In this document: positions 1-10,030 of the stretch, in pieces
Layout of the letters: the number at the start of each line of letters is the position of its first letter
Numbering within the stretch: the stretch's first letter is position 1
Origin: Rhizaria sp. SCN 62-66
Taxonomy: Eukaryota > Rhizaria, unplaced
Length of the DNA: 64,000 bases
Assembly: GCA_001724265.1 (NCBI GenBank)
Contig: MEDY01000134.1
Span: forward strand, 1-64,000
Direction: 5' to 3'
The notes under the pieces: model-generated
What the model was told of the DNA's origin: nothing
Seen by the model: the letters and a program-made list of their open reading frames with translations, nothing else
Databases searched by the model: none
Position numbers and translations under genes: made by a program

Positions 1-2274
1 TGTACACGGTGACCTCAAAGCGCTCAACTTTGTCTGGGGCGTGGAGGCTCAGGATACTCGTCCGAGCGTCAAGGTGTCCGACTTTGGCAACTCGAAGCTT
101 CACGAGACTGCGAGGAGTCTGTCAGTGACCCCTGGTACGTTTAATATTGACGAATTAATTTCGATTTTCTGATAACGAAATAACATATCCAATACTAAGT
201 TTGTGTTATTTAGCTTTCTCTCACCTTTTGATTGATTATCTTCTCGCTTCACATGCGCGCGATAGTCTCGTCAAATACGGGCACGGTGGGATGGATGGCA
301 CCAGAGCTGTTGAACTTGACCTCCCGGCAGACGGCGAAATCAGACGTCTATGCGCTGGGCATGACTCTGTACGAGATTGCGTTTGGTGTTATGCCTTTTG
401 CGAACCTGCCTTCCAATTTGGTCCGGTCCTCCGTGCTCGGAGGTGCACGGCCCACAGTTGACATTAGTGACTTTGACGACGTGAAGAATGACGCGTTCCT
501 GTCAGGCACGGAGCCAATGCCGGAGCTGATTGAGATGATTCGTAACTGCTGGGACGCTGACAGCAACAAACGGCCTCACATCGATGCTGTCCGCGAGAAG
601 ATCGACGGACTTCCCAGCGATGAACGTGCCGTTCGCGACTTCATGCTAAAGATTCTTGGCCGCAGTCCACCTCCGCAGCAGCTCTCTGTTAGTGGCGCAG
701 ACTTCGCAACGCGTGCCAGCCCGGCCATTATTCGGCAAACGTGTTCGGATGACTCTGGAGCCGTAAGCCTTGAGAACGTGACTCCTGTGACCGAGCCTAC
801 CCCCGCGAAGTCAGGCAGCATTCGCGCTACCGCGCCGGGCTCCAAAGCCTCGGGCTCAGCACTGGGCCAGTCAGAGCAATATACTGCTGCCGACGACGAA
901 GAGGAAGGAGGGACTTTAGCTGTCAAGTCAGATTTTGTCACCTCTACAGCAAGCCCAAGCCAGAGGCCCTTTGCCGTGAAGCCAGCGCAGAACATGCATC
1001 TGCTGCCGGTGCCTGTCTCGCAGCAAGCGCGCGGCAACGACTTAACGCAGGAGGGTGTGTACCGGTTGCAGCAAGTGACGAAAGCCCACTCTTACGCGGA
1101 CTCCAGTGATGTCCAGTTTGACGTCATCTACGCGTCGCCGTCGCCGACCGGCATCGTGGGCAGCTCTTCGACGTTGAATGCGCCAAGTGTGCCGCAGCGG
1201 CAGAGCTCGGGGCCGATCTCGCTCGATGCACTGACTGTGGCCGCTAATCGGGGTGACACCGATGCGATTCGTCAGCTTGTGCACTATTACACGCAGCCCG
1301 AGTCGGGCCGCTATAGCGCGTTTGACGCCAAGAAGTGGATGAAGAAGTTGGTCGACGTTGACGGAAGTTTCAACTACGAGTGCGCGCTTTGGCTCATGTC
1401 GCACAAGCTTGACTTGGACGATGCACATTACTTCTTACAAACCGCCTTTGCGCTGGGCCACCCGCGTGCAGAGGGCGCGCTGGCGGCGCTCGAAGCTGAC
1501 CGTGCTCTGGCGCGCAAAACAGTGGATTCACTGAGTGACGCTCAAAAGAACGACATTGTTAAACGGTTATAGCGTGGCATTGAGGCCGGTGACACCGCGT
1601 CAATGTTTACTCTTGGCCGCGCAATGCACGACGGGCTTTTCGGCCTCAGTAAGAACAAAGAGGCAGGGAATGCAATGATGCTGCGTGCTGGACATGCCGC
1701 GGAAGGCGAGGACTTCTACGGCCCCGCGGCTGCGTACTACGCGAAGAGGAAGCACTCTGCGCCTCATCTCCGGGCTGCGGCAGAGGCGGGGCAGACCGAA
1801 GCTCAGCTCTCTCTGGGCGAAAACATCGCCGGCAGCGGCGACCACGTCACAGGGCTTAAGTGGGTCCACATCGCCGCCGATGCAGGCGACGTGTGGGCTC
1901 TGATTTGTCTCGCCGAGATAAGCTTCAACGGACTGTACGGACAGCCGCGTAGCACAACCGACTCGTTTGAGTATGCGTTCCGCGCGAGCTCGACGGAACA
2001 CCCCGCCGGGCAGACGGAACTGGCGATGCACTACGTGCTTGGGGCGGGCACCGCGCAAAACCAGAGGCTCGGCGCGGGTATGCTGCAGGATATCGTGAAT
2101 CGGACGGGCAACGACGAGGCCATCTACTGGCTCGCTAAGTGTATGGCTGAAGGATGGGGCGTTACGCGAAATTTGCGAGACGCCAAAGCTTTGCTGCAAA
2201 ACGCAGTACGTTGCGAGAAAGTTATGGATTTGTTTCGTCTCATTGACAGTTACCAAAGCAGGAGTCCCATGTGA
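1..2274 (+). CDS. TKL-type protein kinase with C-terminal Sel1 repeats, 5' truncated, containing an in-frame TAG
   Basis: Cut by the left window edge. The first visible exon (to 134) encodes the catalytic loop VHGDLKALNF and the DFG motif in VSDFGNSK. A phase-1 intron follows (135-265, donor GTACGT, acceptor GATAG). Exon 2 resumes with the activation segment and GWMAPELL. The kinase C-lobe is followed by a Ser/Pro/Thr-rich linker and Sel1-type helical repeats to the TGA at 2272-2274. The catalytic loop is HGD, not HRD, as in the paralogue at 13290-16663, so these are kinases lacking the HRD arginine; the aspartate and lysine remain. A TAG at 1570-1572 interrupts the frame, but the same frame stays open, GC3-rich and similar to the paralogue on both sides, with no frameshift. 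It is either a pseudogene by one nonsense change, or TAG is read as an amino acid. The paralogue suggests an N-terminal helical domain lies left of the window. Substrate unknown. Confidence 0.85.
135..265 (+). other. Phase-1 spliceosomal intron in the kinase gene
   Basis: Donor GTACGT at 135 and acceptor TAG at 263-265. Splicing joins VTP to VSSNTGTVGW, matching the exon junction of the paralogue (GSSN-HSVSGTTAW), which also carries a phase-1 intron here with a GTACGT donor. Confidence 0.85.
1570..1572 (+). other. In-frame TAG inside the kinase/Sel1 coding sequence
   Basis: The context reads KRL-TAG-RGIEAGD. The paralogous kinase has ERLQQGADDGD at the same place, so TAG aligns with Gln. The reading frame continues for 700 bases with the paralogue's Sel1 sequence. 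Confidence 0.8.
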
Positions 2275-2626
2275 TGACGCTTCGAACCGTCACGCTGTAA
2301 TAGTCACAAGGGCAACTATATCTTTGTTTTGTTTTGTTACTCGCTAAACTTAACACCTGATACGTACTACCTCATGTCAAATCTTGTACATCGATCTTCT
2401 TTGTATTTGATCTTGAATCAATTGCATTACACTCTTTGAAAATACTCACAACGATCAAGAAAACAAAACGAAACCATAATCATAAACACACAAAACCACA
2501 CTAAAAACATGATTTTATCAACAATACGCATGGGCACACGTTATGTGCCTGCGCGAATCTTTCAATCACAACAACAACAACAACAACAACACGTCTCGTC
2601 GTCACATTTGCACATGATGCGTGCAT
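2275..2626. other. Convergent spacer
   Basis: AT-rich 3' flank between the kinase (+) and the thioredoxin-PUL gene (-). It holds a CAA microsatellite at about 2568-2591. Nothing else seen. Confidence 0.6.
2568..2591. repeat. CAA trinucleotide microsatellite
   Basis: About eight tandem CAA units in the noncoding spacer, followed by CACGTC. Confidence 0.8.
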
Positions 2627-4270
2627 TTACTGTTGTCCGCCGTTCTTGATGACCTGCGCAAGCTCCTTCGCGGCCGCCGCGACCTTGGCATCCGCGCTGG
2701 CGCTCCAGTCGGCCGCCATATCGCCGACGCCCATGGCCTGCACGAACTCGTGCAGCGACACGGCGCCGTCGCTGTCGCCGCCGCCGCCGCTGCCGCCGTC
2801 GCCGCCCGCGCCGACAAGGAGCGTGCCGACGACGACGATGAGGCGGTAGAGGATCGCCGCGCTGCCCGCGCTGGTGACGTCGGCGCCAACGCCCGCGGCG
2901 AGCGCCTCAACGACGGCGTTGAGCAAGTAAACCTGCGCGTCGGTGACGCTCAGCGCGGGGTCGCGGCGCGGCGAGCGGGCTGCCAAGTCGAGCGTGATGG
3001 TGAGGTTGATCAGCACGGCCAGCGTCGACACTACGACGGGCTCGTCCGCGGCAAACCGCGCGAGGTTGTCTGCGCACAGGTCGACGATGTCGTCGTACGC
3101 ACGCGCCGCGAGAGCGCGCATCTTCATGCGGTCGAACGCGTTAGCGACTGCGCGGACCGATAGCACTGCCACCGTCTGCGTCGCGGCGCCCTTGCTCGCG
3201 CGGCACAGAGCGGCGAGCGCGTTGGGCGCACCCGCGCCGGGGCCCGCGCGCGGGATGGCCTTGCCGGCGCACAACCCGTCGCAGCCGGCGCCCGTGGCGG
3301 CGAGCCCGCGGACGAGGTGCAGTGCGGAGCCGAGCTGGTCGGCGGGCCAGGCGAGGAGCTGACCCACGGCGGCGAACATCTCGTCGTCAACCAGCAGCGG
3401 CTGCGAGCCAGAAGACGCGGCGGCAAGCGCGGCGCACAGCGCAAGCAGCGGCGCCTTGAGTGCGGCGGCGGACGCGAAGCCGGGGCTGTACAGCGCCTCG
3501 GCTACGGCGGACGCGTCGAGAGTGGCGGCGATCTTCTCCGCGACTTTGTCGTACATGACGGCCTTGTAGAACACCATCTCGCGCTCGACAAGCGGAAAGT
3601 GCACAAAGCGGCGCGCGTTGCGGCGGGTCTCCTCGGCCTCCTCGGCCAGCGCGTAGATGAGTGAGCGCATACGGTTAAGATCGACGCCGCGGACGGTCTC
3701 GCGGCACTCGCCGTCGGGCGCCGCGTAGAACTTGAACGTCGGGTACGCGGTAATGTCGGCGTGGCGCGCGGTCGAGAGCAGGCGCTCGCAGTTGACCTTG
3801 ATGAACACGGCGCGACCGGCGAGGGAAGCGGCGAGCTCGGCGAAGCGCGGGGCAACCATCTTGCAGGGGCCGCACCAAGTGGCGAAGTAGTCAACGGCGA
3901 CGGGGAATCCTTCCTTAAGCGCGCGCGCGAGCAAGGCGTCAAACGCGGCGTCGTCGGCGGGCTCATGCACAGTGCCAGTCGCGGCGCCTTTGGCGGCGGC
4001 GGTCGGGGCAGCAGCGGCAGCGGGGGCGGCGCCGGAGCCCATGCCACCACCCATACCGCCCATACCGCCGCCGCCGCCGCCGCCGCCGAGGGACTGCATC
4101 TTGGTGATAATCTTCATAAGCTCGGGGTCGCGCATGGCCTCCATAGCCTGGGACGGATCCGACATGAGGGATTGGAACTTGGCGAGGATGTCGGGGCGCT
4201 GCAGGAGCTCTGCGATCTCGGGGTCGCTCATCAGGCGCTCCGCCATCTGCATCATCGCGTTGTTATCCAT
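2627..4270 (-). CDS. STI1-like / thioredoxin / PUL domain fusion protein
   Basis: Single exon, 547 residues, TAA stop. The first in-frame ATG (4268-4270) gives MDNNAMMQMAERL. Residues about 10-58 form an STI1/DP2-like helical repeat (SDPEIAELLQRPDILAKF, DPSQAMEAMRDPELMKII), of the kind that ends Hsp70/Hsp90 co-chaperones, followed by a Gly-Met linker also typical of HIP/ST13. Residues about 100-200 are a thioredoxin fold with an intact WCGPCK active site (Cys133, Cys136) and the cis-Pro segment TAYPTFKFY. From about 210 to the end is a PUL domain: FPLVEREMVFYKAVMYDKV near its start and LLAWPADQLGSALHLVR within. In other eukaryotes PUL domains bind the C-terminus of Cdc48/p97. The likely role is a cytosolic redox factor linking chaperones to Cdc48, which is inference. 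The PUL part holds Ala/Gly-rich insertions. Confidence 0.85.
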   Translation of the reverse strand: MDNNAMMQMAERLMSDPEIAELLQRPDILAKFQSLMSDPSQAMEAMRDPELMKIITKMQSLGGGGGGGGMGGMGGGMGSGAAPAAAAAPTAAAKGAATGTVHEPADDAAFDALLARALKEGFPVAVDYFATWCGPCKMVAPRFAELAASLAGRAVFIKVNCERLLSTARHADITAYPTFKFYAAPDGECRETVRGVDLNRMRSLIYALAEEAEETRRNARRFVHFPLVEREMVFYKAVMYDKVAEKIAATLDASAVAEALYSPGFASAAALKAPLLALCAALAAASSGSQPLLVDDEMFAAVGQLLAWPADQLGSALHLVRGLAATGAGCDGLCAGKAIPRAGPGAGAPNALAALCRASKGAATQTVAVLSVRAVANAFDRMKMRALAARAYDDIVDLCADNLARFAADEPVVVSTLAVLINLTITLDLAARSPRRDPALSVTDAQVYLLNAVVEALAAGVGADVTSAGSAAILYRLIVVVGTLLVGAGGDGGSGGGGDSDGAVSLHEFVQAMGVGDMAADWSASADAKVAAAAKELAQVIKNGGQQ

Positions 4271-4739
4271 GATAACAAAGGGTCTACACAAGGATTATGA
4301 GAGGTGGAGCAAAGTATGTAACGATTCATAAAGTGTTTTTTTCGTACAAAGCTAGAAAGAAGAAAAAATGAAGGTTTCAAAGCACCACAAGGAATATCAC
4401 GAACTCCAGTGCTGTCAGCCGCTCAACGTCTCGAATGCCGATTGTATCAAGCTGGATGAAAGGGAAGATCACAGTTTCTCAGGGCGTAAAAAGCACAACA
4501 TAAAGAAAACATAGTAAATCGTAGCATACACAAACAAGACTCCATTCACACGCTCGCAATGCAACTATCGTATCGCTTTTTGGTTGGCTGACAAGGACGA
4601 TGTCAAAGCTGTAGCAGCAATAACTTTTGTGGCTAAAACGACATGTTCGGCTATATCAACATAAAACAAAGCAGAAGAGAAGCAGCCCAAGTAAATAAAA
4701 TTAGAGCGGTTGTATTTCTTGTTTATACCATGATATTAA
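4271..4739. other. Spacer upstream of the thioredoxin-PUL gene
   Basis: AT-rich; presumed promoter of the STI1-Trx-PUL gene and 3' flank of the cap-binding gene, both on the minus strand. No clear TATA box or RNA gene seen. Confidence 0.5.
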
Positions 4740-7700
4740 TCAATAATGACACTGGAAGACGAACTGCAGACTGTCCGCATAGCTCTGCACAGCCTGCGGC
4801 GACAGATACGCCGCACTCTGCGCCAGCTCCGTCGCGAACGCCGCGATCAGCCCCTGCGCCTCACCGCGCACGCGGCGCCGCAGCGCGTCCTCTGAGAGCG
4901 GGGCCTCGGCGCCCGCGCGCGCGGCGACCTCGTGCAGCACCATCGGCGGCTGCGGAAACGCCATTGCGAGCTGGTCCGCCTTGGCTTCAAGTGCGGCCAC
5001 TCCCTGCAAAACGGCTGACAGCAGCTGGCCCTGCTTGCGCAGAATCGCGCGCGCCGCCGCGTGCAGCTGCACGGCTAGCGCGGCACTCGCGCCGGCCGCC
5101 GCAGCGCTGCTTCCGCTGCTCTCGGTGGCCGAAGCGCGCGCTGCGTCCGCGACCTTGGCCGCAGCAGTAGCGATATCTGTCAGTCCGAGAGCGAGAACGG
5201 CCCGCAAAGTCGCCCAGTAAGCGTCGTCAGCCGCGCCCGCGGCAAAGGCGCCCATGGCGGGCGCGGGGCCTATGAGCCAGCCTAGCGCGGACTCGATCGC
5301 GACGGCACCCATGGCCACGAGCGCCGGGACAACCACCTCCACGTGCTGCCGCGACGCGCGCCAGAACAGACTCACCTGGTCCAACAACACCCAGTGCGCG
5401 GCGCATGCCTGCAGCGCTGCGGAACCGTCGCGCGCAGTCACCACGCGCGGCGAATTGACGGCCCCCGCCGCAGCGGCCCCCACCGGGGCGGGGAGCGGGG
5501 CGAGACACGCGGCGAGCGCGGGGCCGAAGCGCCGCAGCATTTCGCGCATATGCGTGTGCGTGGGGGAGCCGCGGCGCAGCAGAGCCGTTGCCACGCCGGT
5601 CAGAGCGGGGTTCACGGCGTCCGGGCCGCAGGAAGGCGCGAACGGCGGCACTGCGGCGGCGGACGCAAACGCAGAGTCAACATCAACATCCGCACCCGTC
5701 GCAGCCACGCTCGAGCTCGCGTCGGACATCGCCGCAGCGGTGATGTTGGCTGCGGTGGCGGCAAGATCGGCCGCGAAGCGCATCGAGGGCCAGATGCCGA
5801 GAAATACGCACTCATTCAGCAGCGCCTGCGAGCGCGCGCGCGCGTTGGTGACCGCGGCCGCGTCGCTGACGTAGTCATGCGCGGCCGCCGAGCCGGGCAG
5901 CGCGCGCGCCGCGAACCCGCGCGCAAGGTGCTCGATGTCGGCAGCCGTGCCGCTCTCGCGGATCGTCGCATCAACAGTCACGGCAAGCGCGGCGGAGGCC
6001 TCGAGCATCGACGCGGCGGGCGGCGGCAGGGCGGGGTTGGCGCCCGCGGCGCTGGCGATGATGAGCTGGCCCTGCGAGAGGTAGTCGAACGGCAGCGGTT
6101 GCGCCGGGAACAGCGGGTGGAACGGCGGCGGCACGTGCTGCACCATGTTCTCGAAGAACGTAAGGCAGACGGAGCGCTCGATGACGCCGCGCACAAACAC
6201 GGCGTGGGGCCCCAGCGCGGGCTCCAGCAGCGCGGCCTCCCACCGCTCCCAGGGCCAGAGGAAGCTCGCGTTGGTGAAGTGGAACGCGTGAAACGCCGCC
6301 AAGCGCGCCGCCGCGGCGGGGACGAGGCGGCCGACACGGTCGAACAGCGCTAGCAGACGCGGTCCGAGCTGGCGGGGCACGGCAACGTCCTGGAGCTGTA
6401 AGTGGACGAGGAGGCGCATTGCGGCGGCGGGAGCCGGGCGGGCGCCGGCGCTGGGGGCGAGGAGCGCGGCGACAGCGGCGTCGACGACGGACGGGAGGCC
6501 CGACAGTGAAGCGGCGGGGGTCAGCGATGCCCCCCACTCAGCACTACTGTAGAACTTCACTGCAGCAGACGCAGAATCGCCGCCATTGCTCTCAGCGCCA
6601 GTGTTGTTGGCGTCGGGGCCCATAGTAGGGAGCGGGGGAAGCGTGAGCAGCGCGTGCGCGAGCTCGTCACGGAGACGGCCGTACGTCACGATACAGTCAG
6701 CGGCGGCAGTCTGCAGCACAAGAGCGTCGATACTCTCCGCAACAGCAGCAGCAGCAGTGCCGTTGCCGTTGATGCCGGGGTGCAGAGACGGCAGCGGCGC
6801 AGCGCGTGCGGGCGCCGGCACGCCCACCAACGCGACGCGAGTCGACTCGGTCACCACTGCATTCACAGGGTTAGATGTGGCGGTTGCATGAGTCGCAGAG
6901 CCGAGACGGCTGCGGGCGGGCGCGAGCGTTTGTAGCCTCGCGGCGGCCTCGGCGAGCGGCGCGGCGACCGCGGCGGCGAGCTCGGGCGCAGCGTGCCTCA
7001 GCTGCTGCTCGGTGTCCGCAGAGGCCGTGATGAGCTCAGCGCAGCGGGCGCGCGACGGTGCGAGCATTGAGTACACCGACACAAGCGTATGGTACCGCCC
7101 CTGCCCCTCCTCCTCAGACTGAGAGAGCGCGGCGGCGGAGGGCGCGCGGCCGAGGAACGCGGTCAACAGTGCCGTGGCCAGTGGGGGAAGCAACGAGAGA
7201 CTCGCCTCAGCCTCCGCCCCAGTAGTGGCACTCATATCGCCGGTAGCAGCAGCAGGAACATTGGGGTTGCTGTTGACGGTCTCCCAGACGGGGAACAGCG
7301 GGTGCGACCCGTTGCCGGCGCAGTGCACGGCGCGGGCGACGGCCCAGGCTTCGAGCCGCGGCAGCACGGCGGCAGCGAGCGCGGCGACGGCGGGCGCGGC
7401 GGCGGCGTCGGTGGCGGCCAACAGCTGCAGCAGAGGGTGGGAGTGCACGAGGGCGTCAGTGACGGCCTCTGCGATGGCGTCCGTCGCGGCCACGCTCAGC
7501 GCGGAGACGGACGCGGGCAGCGCCATCACAGTCGCGGCCACAGGGTTAGAGTCAGAGTCAGACGCTGCATCGGCAAGTGCGGGCACGCAGTCGGGCAGAG
7601 CGGCAATGGCGCCACTGGTGCCGTCGGTGCTTGCCTGTAACGTGGCCAGCAGCGCACCGAGTCCTCCAGCCGCGCTCGCACTCTCTGACTTGGCGGTAAC

Positions 7701-8600
7701 TTCGGTCTGCGTCGCTTCGGTCTGCGCGGAGTCTGTGTTCGTTTTGTTGTTGATATCGACAGCGCCGCAGTCAAGCAGCGCAATAGCAAGCGCGTGGAAC
7801 GCGCCCACGGTCATCACGCCCATCCCTGCGAGCGCGGCGGCGAAGCGGGTCAGCAGACGCAGCTGCAGCGCTGCCGCGGCGAGCGGCGACTCGGGTGCGG
7901 AGTCACGCGTCGGTGCGGCGCCGAAACCGCTGGCCAACAGGGCGGACAGCGCGGCCGCGGCCGCGGGGGCGGCGGGGGCCGCAGCGGGCAGCGCGAGCCC
8001 GGCGGCGGCGGCGCCGGTGCCGGGGGCGGGCACGGCGGCAGTGCATAGCGCGCGCGCGGCGGCGGCGAGGCGCTTGCTGAGCTCGAACGCAACGTATGCG
8101 CCGAAGCGCGCGCTGCCGCGGTTGTTGAGCTCGGCCGCAAGCGCGGCAAGCGGGAGTGTCTTGGTGGGCAGCGCGGCGGCGGCGCGCAGCAGGGCGTCGC
8201 AGTGCGCGGGGTAGTCGCGCTCGAGGGTGAGCGACAGCTGCTGCGCCGCACGAGTCAGCTGCTCGTCGAGGGAGATCGCGGACTCGGACGCTACAGCCGT
8301 GTCCAGGGGGACAAACTTCGGCAGCGCGGCAGCGTCGGGCGCGTCGGGCGCTGCGGCGTCTGCGGCGGCCTTTGCGCTGATGTAGACGTCTCCGAGGCGG
8401 ACGATGGTGCCGACTGCGCCGCCGACGGAGACAATGTCACTCTTCTTCTCAGCGGGCGCGGCGGGACGCGCGCTGTCGCGGGGCGCGTAGTGGCCGCCGC
8501 GACCACCGCCGCCGCCGCCGCCACGGCCGCCGCCACCGCGGGAGAAGCCGCCGCCACCACCACCACCACCACCACCGCGGTCGAACCTTTGATGCTGCAT
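4740..8600 (-). CDS. NCBP1: Nuclear cap-binding complex large subunit (CBP80/NCBP1-like), expanded
   Basis: Single exon, 1,286 residues, TGA stop; the start is ATG at 8598-8600 (MQHQRFDRG). CBP80 carries CBP20 and binds the 5' cap of nascent Pol II transcripts, acting in splicing, export and decay. Recognisable parts: the first MIF4G repeat (LPTKTLPLAALAAELNNRGS, matching the ALP-K-YATLVGLLN segment of CBP80), the second repeat (FHFTNASFLWPWERWEAAL, matching NFQFRWSWEDW, then VPPPFHPLFPAQP), and the third (LDQVSLFWRASRQHVEVVV, matching the LRVMFEVWRNHPQMI region). The family is usually about 800 residues. The excess is an N-terminal RGG/poly-Gly region (residues about 8-45) and Ala/Ser-rich insertions between helices. 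Extreme poly-Ala content made recognition depend on a few blocks, but these occur in the right order. Divergent from NFU1. Confidence 0.75.
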   Translation of the reverse strand: MQHQRFDRGGGGGGGGGGFSRGGGGRGGGGGGGRGGHYAPRDSARPAAPAEKKSDIVSVGGAVGTIVRLGDVYISAKAAADAAAPDAPDAAALPKFVPLDTAVASESAISLDEQLTRAAQQLSLTLERDYPAHCDALLRAAAALPTKTLPLAALAAELNNRGSARFGAYVAFELSKRLAAAARALCTAAVPAPGTGAAAAGLALPAAAPAAPAAAAALSALLASGFGAAPTRDSAPESPLAAAALQLRLLTRFAAALAGMGVMTVGAFHALAIALLDCGAVDINNKTNTDSAQTEATQTEVTAKSESASAAGGLGALLATLQASTDGTSGAIAALPDCVPALADAASDSDSNPVAATVMALPASVSALSVAATDAIAEAVTDALVHSHPLLQLLAATDAAAAPAVAALAAAVLPRLEAWAVARAVHCAGNGSHPLFPVWETVNSNPNVPAAATGDMSATTGAEAEASLSLLPPLATALLTAFLGRAPSAAALSQSEEEGQGRYHTLVSVYSMLAPSRARCAELITASADTEQQLRHAAPELAAAVAAPLAEAAARLQTLAPARSRLGSATHATATSNPVNAVVTESTRVALVGVPAPARAAPLPSLHPGINGNGTAAAAVAESIDALVLQTAAADCIVTYGRLRDELAHALLTLPPLPTMGPDANNTGAESNGGDSASAAVKFYSSAEWGASLTPAASLSGLPSVVDAAVAALLAPSAGARPAPAAAMRLLVHLQLQDVAVPRQLGPRLLALFDRVGRLVPAAAARLAAFHAFHFTNASFLWPWERWEAALLEPALGPHAVFVRGVIERSVCLTFFENMVQHVPPPFHPLFPAQPLPFDYLSQGQLIIASAAGANPALPPPAASMLEASAALAVTVDATIRESGTAADIEHLARGFAARALPGSAAAHDYVSDAAAVTNARARSQALLNECVFLGIWPSMRFAADLAATAANITAAAMSDASSSVAATGADVDVDSAFASAAAVPPFAPSCGPDAVNPALTGVATALLRRGSPTHTHMREMLRRFGPALAACLAPLPAPVGAAAAGAVNSPRVVTARDGSAALQACAAHWVLLDQVSLFWRASRQHVEVVVPALVAMGAVAIESALGWLIGPAPAMGAFAAGAADDAYWATLRAVLALGLTDIATAAAKVADAARASATESSGSSAAAAGASAALAVQLHAAARAILRKQGQLLSAVLQGVAALEAKADQLAMAFPQPPMVLHEVAARAGAEAPLSEDALRRRVRGEAQGLIAAFATELAQSAAYLSPQAVQSYADSLQFVFQCHY

Positions 8601-9316
8601 GAGGTCTGGATTTGCGCAAGATGAGAGAGCGATCAAAGGAAATAGTAAGTTAATTTGGACATGATCTGACGTGTTTTACGGGTTCATTCAGTTGCAGTGT
8701 GACACAATTCGTGTGGGTTGAGATCCGAAGAAAACAGTTTGAACTCGGAGCTGACGCGGCGCGTTAGTGACGGAGCGATTGGATGAAGCGATATCGGAGC
8801 TGTTCGTAAGAATAATGGCATTCCCAAAATGCATTATTAATAGAATATAGATACGCGCTAGATAGGTATATTATATCAAATTGCAGCGCGATCTGGCGAT
8901 CATTCTTTGGCACTTATATGTGTTGAGCAAACTGCGAGACTGAACACTTCACTCGCCTCTTCCCTGTGGCATAGCACCCTTCGTCCCCGCTGTCGACAGC
9001 AACGGCCACTAGCTGCGGCACGAATGGCGTCGCCTGATACACTGTGTTTGACTCACGGGTTTGGTGTTGTATTCCTAGCTAGCGGCTGCTGTATTGGCTG
9101 TGACGAGCAGCTCGCGTCCCTTTGACTCGAAACACCGGACCACTCGAACATTAATTCTCTTTGATTTCCCACGACAGTGTCCTTCAAAAAACAAAAGCCG
9201 AATGATATCTAGTTTTATTTGTTGTAATAGTTGCGAAAGTGATGCCTTTTCTTCATAACTCACACATAATCTCTGTCATATTCCCAGTTTTCCGTTCCAT
9301 CCCCACAACAAGGTGA
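8601..9316. other. Bidirectional promoter spacer between CBP80 and NFU1
   Basis: Divergent genes. AT-rich, with a very AT-rich tract near 8825-8880. No motif identified with confidence. Confidence 0.5.
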
Positions 9317-10030
9317 ATGCTACCTTTGTCGCATTGCGCCCGCGCTGCAGCGCCCCGCGCTCTCTTGCGAGGTTTTGCCAGTGCTACCGCATTTATCGGT
9401 CCGATCCCCGCCCCGCACTGCTCTCTCACCGCGTCCTGCCCATCCCTCAAAGCAGTGAGCGCTTCCTCACGCCCGGCAGTCGCTCACGCTCACGCTGCGC
9501 CAAGTGTGTTTCCTCGCCGTTTCCACTCTATCAGCGTTCTGAAGCACGCCCCCAATGACACCACGCCACGCTCCCATTTTGCATCACTGGCCACAGTTAC
9601 GGTTACTTCACCCGCTTTCGAGCCCACTATCGAGCTCCCCATAGTCAGTCTCACTCCGAACCAGTCAACGTACAGCAGTGAGACGCTTATCGAACCCATC
9701 GCAGCTGCGTCACACGACTCGGCGACTGCCAACGACAACGACGGCGCGTTGACTGTGGAAACGACGACTGAGGAGGATATCCGCGCAGTGTTGCTGGACA
9801 AGGTCGCGCCCGCCATCCGCGACGACGGCGGCGACATCGAGCTCGTCTCGTGGGACGCCGCCGCCGGGGAAGTCTGCGTCCGCTTGCTCGGCGCGTGCCG
9901 CTCTTGCGACCGCTCTACGGTCACCATGCGCATGCTCGTTGAGCGCGCGCTTAAGTTCTATCTGCCCGCAGTGCGGCACGTGCGGCGCGAGGAGCGCACG
10001 GAGCCCTACGAGCGCGAGTTCAACGGGTGA
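9317..10030 (+). CDS. NFU1: Mitochondrial NFU1-type iron-sulfur cluster scaffold
   Basis: Single exon, 237 residues, ATG 9317 to TGA 10028-10030. The C-terminal third is a NifU C-terminal (Nfu) domain: EEDIRAVLLDKVAPAIRDDG, then LLGACRSCDRSTVTMR with the CxxC pair (Cys194, Cys197) that binds a shared 4Fe-4S cluster between two subunits. The N-terminus is rich in Ala, Arg and Ser and lacks acids (MLPLSHCARAAAPRALLRG), a mitochondrial presequence. Residues about 75-150 are Ser/Thr-rich, and I do not see the conserved N-terminal Nfu_N domain of animal and yeast NFU1, so this may be a shorter or divergent form. Role: delivery of 4Fe-4S clusters to mitochondrial enzymes such as lipoyl synthase, by family knowledge. 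Confidence 0.88.
   Translation: MLPLSHCARAAAPRALLRGFASATAFIGPIPAPHCSLTASCPSLKAVSASSRPAVAHAHAAPSVFPRRFHSISVLKHAPNDTTPRSHFASLATVTVTSPAFEPTIELPIVSLTPNQSTYSSETLIEPIAAASHDSATANDNDGALTVETTTEEDIRAVLLDKVAPAIRDDGGDIELVSWDAAAGEVCVRLLGACRSCDRSTVTMRMLVERALKFYLPAVRHVRREERTEPYEREFNG

Noticed and set aside
5343-6353. 336-codon open frame opposite CBP80
   Set aside because: Arg/Gly-rich shadow of Ala-rich codons; the minus strand carries the MIF4G blocks.
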